Of a DNA stretch of 64,000 bases, positions 44,090 through 52,147 are shown in pieces (position 1 is the stretch's first letter; each line of letters begins with the position of its first letter). The position numbers and the translations under genes are program-made. The notes beneath the pieces were generated by a model. That model was not told the origin of the DNA. It did not search any database and saw only the letters and a program-made list of their open reading frames with translations. This DNA comes from JACPLA01 sp964602055. Lineage in GTDB: Bacteria > Bacteroidota > Ignavibacteria > UBA10030. Where the stretch lies: assembly GCA_964602055.1 (NCBI GenBank), contig CAZRPU010000004.1:25031-89030 (forward strand), given 5' to 3'.

Positions 44090-45310
44090 ATGTTTGAATA
44101 TTTCAGAGAATATTTCGACTTCAAGACATTCTTTCTGACGATTGCGCTCGTTGCGATCGGCCTCATTTCCGTCTACAGCGCAACCTACGACGCCGGAGCT
44201 GCCGCAATCTTTCAGCGTCAACTCCTTTGGGCGGCTGTCGGGTTTGTCGCTATGCTCGTGACGGCCATACTTCCCTTGAAGACGATTCACCGGCTTATTT
44301 TTCCGGGCTACGTCGTTGTGCTTGTCGTCCTTCTCGTTCTCCTTGTTGTCGGGAAGACAGTGTCAGGTTCGAAAAGCTGGTTCAGTCTCGCCAAAGACCT
44401 TGGAGGACAGCCTTCGGAGTTCGCAAAAGTCATAACTGTGCTCGCCGTGGCTGCTTTTCTTTCGCGTACAACGACGGTGGTGTCCGATCCAAAGCACCTG
44501 TTTGCTGCCATGGCGATCGTCCTCCTTCCCGCCGCCCTCATTATCGCTCAGCCCGACCTTGGCACGTCGCTGGTTTTCGTCGCCATGTTGCTTCCGCTTT
44601 TGTTCTGGGCGGGGGTTGATAATTTCGTCCTGGCCGCGCTGGTTTCTCCTGTGATTGTTGCAGCTGGTGCACTCTTCGGGACATCATTCTTTCTTCTCAG
44701 CGTCGTCACAAGCGCGGTACTCCTCTATCTGAGCAGAAAGAACAGGTTCATTGCTGCTGTGGCGTTTGCCGTTACGCTCTCGGTGGGGGTTTCCGTTCAA
44801 TTCTTCTTTGAGCGCCTCCCCGCCTATCAGCAGAAACGCGTGATGACATTTCTGAATCCGGAGGCGGACCCGCTCGGATCGGGGTATAATGTTCTTCAGG
44901 CAAAGGTTGCTATCGGATCGGGCGGCCTCTTTGGAAAGGGCTATCTTCAGGGAACGCAGACACAGCTTAACTTTATTCCGGAGCAATGGACGGATTTCAT
45001 TTTTTGCGTTCCCGGCGAGGAGTTTGGCTTCTTCGGCGCTTCGCTTGTCCTGATTCTCTTCGGCGTCTTTCTCTTTCATGGTATTAAAGTGGCAGCTGCC
45101 TCGAAGAACAGATTTGCCAGTATCGGGGCAATCGGCATCACGGCGGTCATCGCAACTCACGTTGTCATCAATGTAGGAATGTCGATGGGCTTAATGCCTG
45201 TCGTTGGCATTCCATTACCCTTTCTCAGTTATGGGGGATCCGCTTTGCTGGCGACAATGATCATGTCGGGCCTTCTGATGAACTTTTGGGCAAATCGGAA
45301 GGAATACTGA
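44090..45310 (+). CDS. rodA: SEDS peptidoglycan glycosyltransferase RodA
   Basis: 406 residues, about ten membrane segments. It polymerises lipid II into glycan chains with PBP2. SEDS signatures: SKSWFSLAKDLGGQPSEFAK, AQPDLGTSLVF, and the C-terminal PVVGIPLPFLSYGGSALL. It ends the mre operon; the next gene follows after 85 bases with its own candidate promoter. Confidence 0.96.
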   Translation: MFEYFREYFDFKTFFLTIALVAIGLISVYSATYDAGAAAIFQRQLLWAAVGFVAMLVTAILPLKTIHRLIFPGYVVVLVVLLVLLVVGKTVSGSKSWFSLAKDLGGQPSEFAKVITVLAVAAFLSRTTTVVSDPKHLFAAMAIVLLPAALIIAQPDLGTSLVFVAMLLPLLFWAGVDNFVLAALVSPVIVAAGALFGTSFFLLSVVTSAVLLYLSRKNRFIAAVAFAVTLSVGVSVQFFFERLPAYQQKRVMTFLNPEADPLGSGYNVLQAKVAIGSGGLFGKGYLQGTQTQLNFIPEQWTDFIFCVPGEEFGFFGASLVLILFGVFLFHGIKVAAASKNRFASIGAIGITAVIATHVVINVGMSMGLMPVVGIPLPFLSYGGSALLATMIMSGLLMNFWANRKEY

Positions 45311-45351
45311 TCATCAAGCTGTTTTGTCCAATCTCCGCGACAATCCCTGAC

Positions 45352-45367
45352 TTTTTTGCGTTATACC
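45352..45367 (+). promoter_or_regulatory. Candidate promoter element of the metallophosphoesterase gene
   Basis: T6 then GCGT then TATACC (45362-45367), resembling the other T-tract -10 regions; no good -35. The leader would be about 22 bases. Confidence 0.28.
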
Positions 45368-45395
45368 ATTATGACGTTCACCACCTGACGGATCC

Positions 45396-46646
45396 ATGAA
45401 TCAACTTTTGCTGTTTATTTTATTCTTCACGACCATTCTCATCCTTTTTACCCTGATGCAATACAGGTTGTATCGGGTCATCCGCCTCTGGGCATCAAAA
45501 GTGTATGCCGAACCTGCGCGGAGCAGGTGGCTTCGGCGATCGCGGGCGATTATCCTGGTTCTGAATCTTCTGTTTCTGAGCCAGATGGTTGTCCGGGGAA
45601 CAACCGTGTATGAAAGCCCCTTGATCCAATTTGTTCTGGTGTATCCGATGGGGTTGTTTTTTGCCATTGTGGTGTTTTCTTTTCTGATCGTGTCGGTTGT
45701 CGACATTCTCCGATTGATGTTCAACGCACTTCGCCGCCTTCGAACAGGATCTTCTTCGCCGGTGTCCGACATTCCACAGCCTGATATTCCCCCGGACGCG
45801 GGAAGAAGAAGGTTCTTGAAGCTGGGAGGGCTTTCCACCGCTTCGGCAATCAGTGCCGTCCCCATTCTCGCCTCTGCTCAGACGGCCAGAGATTACCAGG
45901 TGAACAAGCTTTCTCTTTCCTATGCCGGCCTCCCGACAGGTTTGAACGGGTTTACCATCGCTCATGTCAGCGATATTCATTCCGGCATCTATATGACGGA
46001 AAAGAACATGAGGGAGATTTTTGAGCTCGTGAATTCCCTCGGTGCGCAGACAATTGTTGTCACAGGCGATTTTGTCGATTCATCGGATTCACAGATAGAG
46101 CCACTTGCCAAAGCGCTGCAGATGCTGAAAGCAGAGTACGGGCTGTACGGGTGTCTTGGAAACCACGATCATTTTGCCACGGTCCAGAGGGTCGCTGCCG
46201 CCGTCGAACAATGCGGCGTCACCCTGCTCAAGAATTCCCATGCATCGCTCACGATAGACGGCGATGCACTTTCTCTTGTAGGGATTGACGATGCCGGCCG
46301 CGGGCAATCGAACTTTGCCGACTGGCACAAGGCATTGAACGGCCTCCATCCCGATTCTTTCAAGATAGCATTGACCCATCGGCCCGACCAATGGGACCAG
46401 AGCAGGTCCCTCGGTATGGACCTTACGCTCGCCGGACACACCCATGGCGGTCAGGTGGGGTTCCAGCTGGGTCCGTTGAATCTCAATCCCGTGTATCTTG
46501 TTCATAGGTACGCGATGGGCCTGTACACTGAAGGCGAGAAGCATCTTTATGTCAATGTCGGGGTGGGCATGGTGGGGGTGCCGATAAGAATGGTGAAACC
46601 GGAAGTGACGCTGTTAACGCTGCAACGCACTCCGGCGACTACCTGA
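45396..46646 (+). CDS. Membrane-anchored metallophosphoesterase with internal Tat-like motif
   Basis: 416 residues. The first ~115 hold three hydrophobic segments. A twin-arginine-like stretch GRRRFLKLGGLSTASAIS follows at about 131-148, then the calcineurin-type domain with every metal motif: HVSDIHSG, VTGDFVDSS, GNHDHF, LTHRPDQW and LAGHTHGGQ. The family (YaeI/YkuE-like) includes lipid and sugar phosphodiesterases acting at the membrane. The placing of the RRRFLK motif after the membrane segments suggests the catalytic domain faces the periplasm. Substrate unknown. Confidence 0.88.
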   Translation: MNQLLLFILFFTTILILFTLMQYRLYRVIRLWASKVYAEPARSRWLRRSRAIILVLNLLFLSQMVVRGTTVYESPLIQFVLVYPMGLFFAIVVFSFLIVSVVDILRLMFNALRRLRTGSSSPVSDIPQPDIPPDAGRRRFLKLGGLSTASAISAVPILASAQTARDYQVNKLSLSYAGLPTGLNGFTIAHVSDIHSGIYMTEKNMREIFELVNSLGAQTIVVTGDFVDSSDSQIEPLAKALQMLKAEYGLYGCLGNHDHFATVQRVAAAVEQCGVTLLKNSHASLTIDGDALSLVGIDDAGRGQSNFADWHKALNGLHPDSFKIALTHRPDQWDQSRSLGMDLTLAGHTHGGQVGFQLGPLNLNPVYLVHRYAMGLYTEGEKHLYVNVGVGMVGVPIRMVKPEVTLLTLQRTPATT

Positions 46647-46658
46647 TGTAATCGTTCA

Positions 46659-46687
46659 TTGATTGTGGCGTCACTTTTCGCTACGCT
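46659..46687 (+). promoter_or_regulatory. Promoter of the TauE-family gene
   Basis: TTGATT (46659-46664), 17 bases, TACGCT (46682-46687); the spacer ends T4CGC. The leader is about 17 bases and has no ribosome binding site. Confidence 0.4.
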
Positions 46688-46710
46688 GCTTTCTCGACCT
46701 TTCCGTTTCC

Positions 46711-47523
46711 ATGACACTGAGTTCCTTCTTGCTGCTATTTGCCGGTGGATGTGTTGCCGGTACCATGGGCTCCCTCCTTGGCCTCGGCGGCGGCATTTTT
46801 CTCATTCCGTTTCTTACCCTCGTACTTGACCTTCCCATGCATCAGGCGATCGCCACCAGTATTATTGCCGTCATTGCCACATCCACCGCCGGCGCTGCCA
46901 TCAACGTGGAGCGAAGAACGGTCCACATCAAACTCGGGATGATCCTTGAAACCACGACTGTTGCGGGAGCAATTGTCGGAGGCCTCTCAGCAATGGCCTT
47001 AAGCGGAGCTGTACTCTCCAGGATTTTTGCGTGGCTCCTCATCGTGGTTGCAGGCATCATGGCCTGGCGAACAAGTGTTCATCGCGCTGCGCCCCCTGAC
47101 ACCATGGATGGTATCCTTCCCGCCTCGTTCTATGACGAGAGTTCAGGAAGCACCATCAAGTACTCTGTTCATCGGATTCCTGCCGCCATGGCTGTGTCTC
47201 TCCTTGCCGGGAACATTTCAGGATTGCTGGGCGTTGGGGGCGGCATCTTCAAGGTTCCCGCAATGCATCTTCTTTGCAGAATACCGATGAAGGCGGCCAC
47301 TGCTACCAGCAACTTCATGATCGGTGTTACAGCAGCAGCGAGCGCTTTCATCTATTTTGCCCACGGCCATGTGAACCCGACAGTCGCATCATCCGCTTGT
47401 CTCGGCGTTCTTGGAGGATCCTTTTTCGGATCCTGGCTCAGCGGGAGAATTGAGACCCGCGTGCTGACGTGGATTTTCATCGCCGTTCTCCTGTTGGTTT
47501 CCGTTCAATTCTTCAGCCGGTGA
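46711..47523 (+). CDS. TauE/SafE-family sulfite/organosulfonate exporter-like membrane protein
   Basis: 270 residues, about eight membrane segments in two related halves. Both halves carry the family Gly-rich motif: GSLLGLGGGIFLIP near the N-terminus and GLLGVGGGIFKVPAM near residue 178. ATG 46711 places the first membrane segment at the N-terminus; the in-frame extension before it is unlike a start. The family moves sulfur-containing anions such as sulfite or sulfoacetate, but the substrate of this member cannot be told. The DUF1634 gene follows three bases later. Confidence 0.85.
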   Translation: MTLSSFLLLFAGGCVAGTMGSLLGLGGGIFLIPFLTLVLDLPMHQAIATSIIAVIATSTAGAAINVERRTVHIKLGMILETTTVAGAIVGGLSAMALSGAVLSRIFAWLLIVVAGIMAWRTSVHRAAPPDTMDGILPASFYDESSGSTIKYSVHRIPAAMAVSLLAGNISGLLGVGGGIFKVPAMHLLCRIPMKAATATSNFMIGVTAAASAFIYFAHGHVNPTVASSACLGVLGGSFFGSWLSGRIETRVLTWIFIAVLLLVSVQFFSR

Positions 47524-47526
47524 CAC

Positions 47527-47901
47527 ATGATCCCAGACCAACAACACAACGCCGAGCGGTGGGTTGCGCATGTTCTCCGGACGGGAATTGTGCTCAGTTC
47601 GGTGTTGCTCATCGCCGGCTTGATTCTTCTGGCATTGCAGGACGGGACCCCGGGCCTTTCACATCACAATCCCTCCCCGTCAGACACTTTCGGAATCTTC
47701 TCCATCGGCGTACAGTCGCAGTCTCCTTCGGCTGCAGTTGTACTCTCCTCGGCTGGACTTCTTCTATTGATGAGCACTCCGTTTGTTCGCGTTGCTGCAA
47801 CCTTCGTTGTCTTTCTTCTGGAACGCGATTGGGCATTTGCGGCTGTCGCGGCAATTGTCCTTTTTTTGTTGATCGGAGAACTTTTGTTCGCGGTCCGCTG
47901 A
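47527..47901 (+). CDS. DUF1634 membrane protein, partner of TauE
   Basis: 124 residues with three membrane segments (about 20-38, 67-85, 98-122). DUF1634 genes are often directly next to TauE/SafE genes, as here (three bases apart), which suggests a small accessory subunit of the transporter. No catalytic residues are seen. Confidence 0.78.
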   Translation: MIPDQQHNAERWVAHVLRTGIVLSSVLLIAGLILLALQDGTPGLSHHNPSPSDTFGIFSIGVQSQSPSAAVVLSSAGLLLLMSTPFVRVAATFVVFLLERDWAFAAVAAIVLFLLIGELLFAVR

Positions 47902-47977
47902 GTACGCTGCTCGACATTCCTCCTTGCATTGCCGAGAATTCTTCGTACATTGCCGACTCCATTACACGGGAAGCGCG

Positions 47978-48517
47978 ATGATTCTATCGGATAAGAAGAT
48001 TCTTCAGGAAATGAAAGAGGGTTCCATTGTCATCAAACCATTCAATCGGAAGTATCTCGGTTCCAACAGTTATGATGTCCATCTGGGTGAGTGGCTTGCG
48101 ATGTATGACGAAGAAATTTTGGATTCCAAGAAGCATAACAGCGTCCATTACTTCAAAATCCCTCCTGAGGGGCTTATTCTTGTCCCCAGTAAACTGTATC
48201 TCGGCGTGACAAAGGAATACACCGAAACGCACAGGCATGTGCCCTTTCTTGAAGGGAAAAGCAGTATTGGCCGGCTTGGGATTGACATTCATGCTACTGC
48301 GGGAAAGGGTGACGTGGGGTTTTGCAATACCTGGACGCTTGAAATTTCCGTCCGTCAACCCGTTCGCATTTATGCCGGGATGCCCATCGGCCAGTTGATC
48401 TATTTCGAAATTTCCGGGGAGGTCGAGGTTCCTTATTCGGCCAAGAAGGGCGCCAAATATAACAAGCGGGGAATCAAGCCGGTAGAATCCATGATGTGGA
48501 AGAACTTCCGTTCATGA
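47978..48517 (+). CDS. dcd: dCTP deaminase
   Basis: 179 residues from ATG 47978. It deaminates dCTP to dUTP, feeding dTTP synthesis. Key motifs: LGSNSYDVHLG, the catalytic region EGKSSIGRLGI, GKGDVGFCNTWTLEIS with the active-site Glu, and the C-terminal KYNKRG that closes over the triphosphate. Whether it also hydrolyses dUTP (bifunctional type) cannot be decided. It lies before pyrF in a pyrimidine-related pair. Confidence 0.93.
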   Translation: MILSDKKILQEMKEGSIVIKPFNRKYLGSNSYDVHLGEWLAMYDEEILDSKKHNSVHYFKIPPEGLILVPSKLYLGVTKEYTETHRHVPFLEGKSSIGRLGIDIHATAGKGDVGFCNTWTLEISVRQPVRIYAGMPIGQLIYFEISGEVEVPYSAKKGAKYNKRGIKPVESMMWKNFRS

Positions 48518-48536
48518 AACATTTTCCAAGATTGCG

Positions 48537-49358
48537 ATGAACTTTCTCGAGCGACTGCGCGGCCTCCAAAAAAAGCAAAATTCTCTTTTATGCATCGGCC
48601 TGGATACGGACCCTGCCCATTTACCACCGCACCTGGGAGCGCGTCCGGAATCCGTACTCGAGTTTAACAGAGAGATCATCGCGGCGACCGGCGACCTTGC
48701 ATGCGCCTATAAGATGAACCTCGCTTTTTACGACGCTCTTGGACGGAACGGGTGGGACATATTGCACGAAACGATGAGCCGTCTTCCGCCCGAGGTTCTC
48801 ACCATCGGGGATGGAAAACGGGCCGATATAGGGAATACATCGGAAAAGTACGTCAAAGCTTTGTTGCGGGATTTACATTTTGATGCAGTGACGGTCCATC
48901 CTTATATGGGGTCCGACTCCGTCGAACCGTTCCTGAAGGATGACTCCCGGGGAATTTTCATTGTCGCCCTCACCTCCAATCCCGGATCCAGGGATTTTCA
49001 GCGATTGAAGGCCGGATCCCTGCCTCTCTGGAAGCATGTGGCCCAGAAGGCAAAGAAATGGAATTCGGGGAAAAACGTTGGACTCGTGATCGGCGCAACA
49101 CATCCGCGTGAGCTGCGTGAGGTGCGATCGATCGTGCCGGAGATGCCCCTCCTGATTCCCGGAATCGGAAAGCAGGGAGGCGACCTTCGCTCGGCCGTAA
49201 AGTATGGATGCGACCGAAACGGTCTTTCGGCTCTTATCAATGTCGGACGAAGCATCTTGTACGCTTCTGACACCCGCGATTTTGCCGCGGCCGCCCGCGC
49301 CGAAGCACTCAGGCTCAGGGACGAAATCAATTCGCTCCGGGGGAAACTCTTCGCATAA
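48537..49358 (+). CDS. pyrF: Orotidine 5'-phosphate decarboxylase (type 2)
   Basis: 273 residues, the longer PyrF subfamily. It makes UMP from OMP. The catalytic Lys/Asp motif is DGKRADIGNT; other signatures are CIGLDTDP, KMNLAFYDA, TVHPYMG and the phosphate loop IPGIGKQGGD. It follows dcd by 19 bases. The stop is 36 bases before the probable start of the DUF2851 gene, in the same frame. Confidence 0.95.
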   Translation: MNFLERLRGLQKKQNSLLCIGLDTDPAHLPPHLGARPESVLEFNREIIAATGDLACAYKMNLAFYDALGRNGWDILHETMSRLPPEVLTIGDGKRADIGNTSEKYVKALLRDLHFDAVTVHPYMGSDSVEPFLKDDSRGIFIVALTSNPGSRDFQRLKAGSLPLWKHVAQKAKKWNSGKNVGLVIGATHPRELREVRSIVPEMPLLIPGIGKQGGDLRSAVKYGCDRNGLSALINVGRSILYASDTRDFAAAARAEALRLRDEINSLRGKLFA

Positions 49359-49394
49359 GCTCTCGCTCCATTCCGACTCTGGGGGGAAACAACC

Positions 49395-50882
49395 ATTCGC
49401 GAGCAATTCCTTCGATATCTTTGGAGTCATCGGAATTTTCGTATGTCTGAGCTTCGGACAACCGATGCCCGGCAGATAGAAATTCTGTCCCCGGGCCGGA
49501 TGAACGACGGCTCAGGACCGGACGTCAGGGGCGCCGTCATTCGCATCGGCGGCACTGTCTTCTCCGGCGACGTGGAGTTTCATCGAACCGCCCCCGAGTG
49601 GGACAGGCATGAGCATCATCGCCAGCCGTCCTACAACACGGTGATCCTTCATGTCGTGTTGCACCCGCCGGCAGTTCCCATCGCCACGTATGCCCACAGC
49701 GGACGCGTCATCCCGATACTCCCTCTCCTGCCATACCTTACACGGCCGCTTGATGAGCTGTTGAAGCAATATCAAACCGATGAGCGAACAGCCACTTCTC
49801 TCGCGTGCTGCGGATTGACTCACTCTGTTCCCTCTGAAATAATCAGGCATTGGCTCCTTCATCTGGACGCCGAACGCCTGGAGTCAAGAATGCATCAATT
49901 TCAGGAAAGGCTTTGGGAGCTTGTCTATGATCGCCGGAGGGACGTGGCTGAACCGTGGAAGCGTTATGGACAGGATCATATCGAAGGATCTCCGGAGGAA
50001 ATTCCCTTGCCTGAAAAAGACGTTTCGCGGAGGGAACTCTCTGATCGGAGGCTTTGGGAACAGGTGTTGTATGAGTCGGTCATGGAGGGGCTTGGCTACA
50101 GCAGGAACCGAGAACCGTTCATCCGCCTTGCCCGTATTCTCTCTCTCAGTCGGATCCGATCGTTACATGCGGAGGATGATCGCCTCAGGCTTTTGGCCCT
50201 CTTCTATGGTGTTGCCGGCTTGATTCCGGTCATCCGATCGATGAAAGAATCGGTTTCAAAGCATTACGTCCGGATTCTCCGCAGGCATTGGCTGGAATGG
50301 CGAACGCTTGTTCGAACAGAGAGGATGAATCTTGCCGACTGGCAGTTTTCACCGACGCGCCCTCAAAATTTCCCCACTCTTCGGATTAACGCAGCTGCTC
50401 AGCTGGTAAATAAGATAATCTGCGGCAATCTGTTTCAATCCATCATTCAGATTATCAAGAATGCTCATGCCCAAACGGCGTCCCTCAAATCTCTTCGCCG
50501 GTTGTTTGCCGTTGAGCCGGATCCCTTCTGGTCGACACACTTTCACTTTGACAGGCCGGCGAAGCGGCCGATGACTCCGCTGGGAACCGATAGAATCGAC
50601 GACATTCTCGTGAACGCAGTTTTTCCGCTTTGTCTTCTCTATGCCCGGGTTTTTGCCGACAGAAATGTCCGGCGAGGAGTTCTTGAACTCCGTGATCATT
50701 CTCCGCTGTTGGCATCCAACAACACTACGCGCATTGTGGAGAGGGAGTTGTTCGCGGGGAGGCAGGGCCTGGAGACTCTTCGCTTGCAACAAGGGGGGAT
50801 TCAGCTGTACCGGCAATACTGTGCAAGAATCCGGTGTGCCGAGTGTGAAATCGGGAAACGGGTTTTTGCGCCGCAGGCCTAG
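49395..50882 (+). CDS. DUF2851 protein, probably starting at ATT
   Basis: The DUF2851 body is clear (LRTTDARQIEILSPG, GPDVRGAVIRIGG, GDVEFHRTAPEWDRHEHH, YNTVILHVV). The first ATG is 49443, but the frame before it reads (I)REQFLRYLWSHRNFR, which matches the conserved N-terminus I recall for this family (xEEFLxYLWxxxxF). The only possible start that keeps it is ATT 49395, with G6A3 just upstream; no ATG, GTG or TTG exists in frame back to the pyrF stop. From ATT the protein has 495 residues, from ATG 479. The family is common in Bacteroidota and relatives; its function is unknown. Its stop shares bases with the stop of the gene on the other strand. Confidence 0.75.
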   Translation: MREQFLRYLWSHRNFRMSELRTTDARQIEILSPGRMNDGSGPDVRGAVIRIGGTVFSGDVEFHRTAPEWDRHEHHRQPSYNTVILHVVLHPPAVPIATYAHSGRVIPILPLLPYLTRPLDELLKQYQTDERTATSLACCGLTHSVPSEIIRHWLLHLDAERLESRMHQFQERLWELVYDRRRDVAEPWKRYGQDHIEGSPEEIPLPEKDVSRRELSDRRLWEQVLYESVMEGLGYSRNREPFIRLARILSLSRIRSLHAEDDRLRLLALFYGVAGLIPVIRSMKESVSKHYVRILRRHWLEWRTLVRTERMNLADWQFSPTRPQNFPTLRINAAAQLVNKIICGNLFQSIIQIIKNAHAQTASLKSLRRLFAVEPDPFWSTHFHFDRPAKRPMTPLGTDRIDDILVNAVFPLCLLYARVFADRNVRRGVLELRDHSPLLASNNTTRIVERELFAGRQGLETLRLQQGGIQLYRQYCARIRCAECEIGKRVFAPQA

Positions 50883-52147
50883 GTTTTCTGCTGCTTCTTT
50901 TTCGCCGCGGGGAAAAGCACGTTGTTGAGAATGAGCCGGTAGCCGGGGGAATTCTTGTAGAGACTGAGATCTGTGGGGGGATCGCCCACCTGATGCTGAT
51001 AGTCCTCGGGATCATGACCTCCATACCATGTGAACGTTCCCCGTCCGAAGTTGCCGTGGATATAACGCGCCTCCTCGGTTCCTTCCCGCTCTGCGAGAAT
51101 CACAACGGTCCTCTTGATCAGGCTCTTCCGAAAGGCCGTTGTCTGCCCCATGAAGCCCCTGACGATATTTACGTGATTCTGCGTGAGCATAGTCGGCACG
51201 GGATCATATTTCGCCGAGAATTCAAAAAGAGTGAAATAGTCGGTATTCGGATCGCGCAGGGGTGGCGGGTCACTCGGAGGATTATCGATGTCCGAATATT
51301 CGTATCGGAGCGGATTCATGTCCAGTGTGAAATTTTCAAATGCCATCGTCTGCGTGAAGTCAAGTTTCTTCTGGGCGTCCCGGTCGGGCGGGTCGCCGTC
51401 GAACATGACGTCGCACATGTCCACCTCGCCTGCCGCGAGAGCGATGTCATAGCTGTCCGTCGCCGAGCACATGGCAAACATGAACCCACCCTGGCCGATG
51501 TATTCCTTGATGGCCCGTGCAATGGCCTTCTTTTCCTCCGCAACTTTTCGAAAGCCAAGTCTTTTCGCCTCGCGTTCATACAAGAGCTGTTGCTCAATAT
51601 ACCACTGGGCATGCCTGTAATTCGCGTAGAACTTCCCGTACTGGCCGGTGAAATCTTCGTGATGCAGATGCAGCCAATCATATTCCGACAACTTGCCCGA
51701 GAGGACTTCTTCGTCCCAAATCTTGGTGTAGGGGATTTCCGCATATTCGAGCGCCAGCGTCACGGCATCGTCCCAGGGTTTGAAGTTCGGTGGAACGTAC
51801 ACCGCGATCTTCGGCGCTTTTTCGAGCCGAATGACATCCTTGTTATTGTCATCGCGTTGGACGTCGGCATAGAGCAATGCCGCATCCGAGCCGTTCAGCG
51901 CGGTAAATGCCACTCCCCTGATGCGGCATTCTCTTGCGACGACATCCGCGTAATCCATGAGAAACGACCCGCCCCTGTAGTTCAGGAGCCAGTCAACGGT
52001 GCCCCCCTTTTCCAGCAGCCAGAATGCAACGCCGTACGACTTCAGATGGTCGGTTTGATCAAGATCCATCGGGATCAAGATCTTGTTCTGAGCAAGAGCC
52101 CCAAGAGGCAGGATCAGCAGCAGAAGGGCGCCAATGCTGTTTTTCAT
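50879..52147 (-). CDS. Exported protein of the family often labelled 'asparagine synthetase B'
   Basis: 422 residues with a signal peptide (MKNSIGALLLLILPLGALAQ). It has conserved-looking blocks: ILIPMDLDQTDHLKSYGVAFW, DWLLNYRGGSFLM, PWDDAVTLALEYAEIPY and YDWLHLHHEDFTGQYG. I recall this family in Bacteroidota genomes under the name asparagine synthetase B, but it lacks the glutaminase Cys at residue 2 and the SGGxDS ATP loop of AsnB, so that label is wrong. The fold may resemble glutamine-amidotransferase-like secreted proteins. It is coupled to the TPR gene (ATGA overlap). Function unknown. Confidence 0.75.
   Translation of the reverse strand: MKNSIGALLLLILPLGALAQNKILIPMDLDQTDHLKSYGVAFWLLEKGGTVDWLLNYRGGSFLMDYADVVARECRIRGVAFTALNGSDAALLYADVQRDDNNKDVIRLEKAPKIAVYVPPNFKPWDDAVTLALEYAEIPYTKIWDEEVLSGKLSEYDWLHLHHEDFTGQYGKFYANYRHAQWYIEQQLLYEREAKRLGFRKVAEEKKAIARAIKEYIGQGGFMFAMCSATDSYDIALAAGEVDMCDVMFDGDPPDRDAQKKLDFTQTMAFENFTLDMNPLRYEYSDIDNPPSDPPPLRDPNTDYFTLFEFSAKYDPVPTMLTQNHVNIVRGFMGQTTAFRKSLIKRTVVILAEREGTEEARYIHGNFGRGTFTWYGGHDPEDYQHQVGDPPTDLSLYKNSPGYRLILNNVLFPAAKKKQQKT

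Noticed and set aside
50879..52147. Asparagine synthetase B as the name of this gene
   Set aside because: It lacks Cys2 and the SGGxDS loop and is exported; the label does not fit the sequence.
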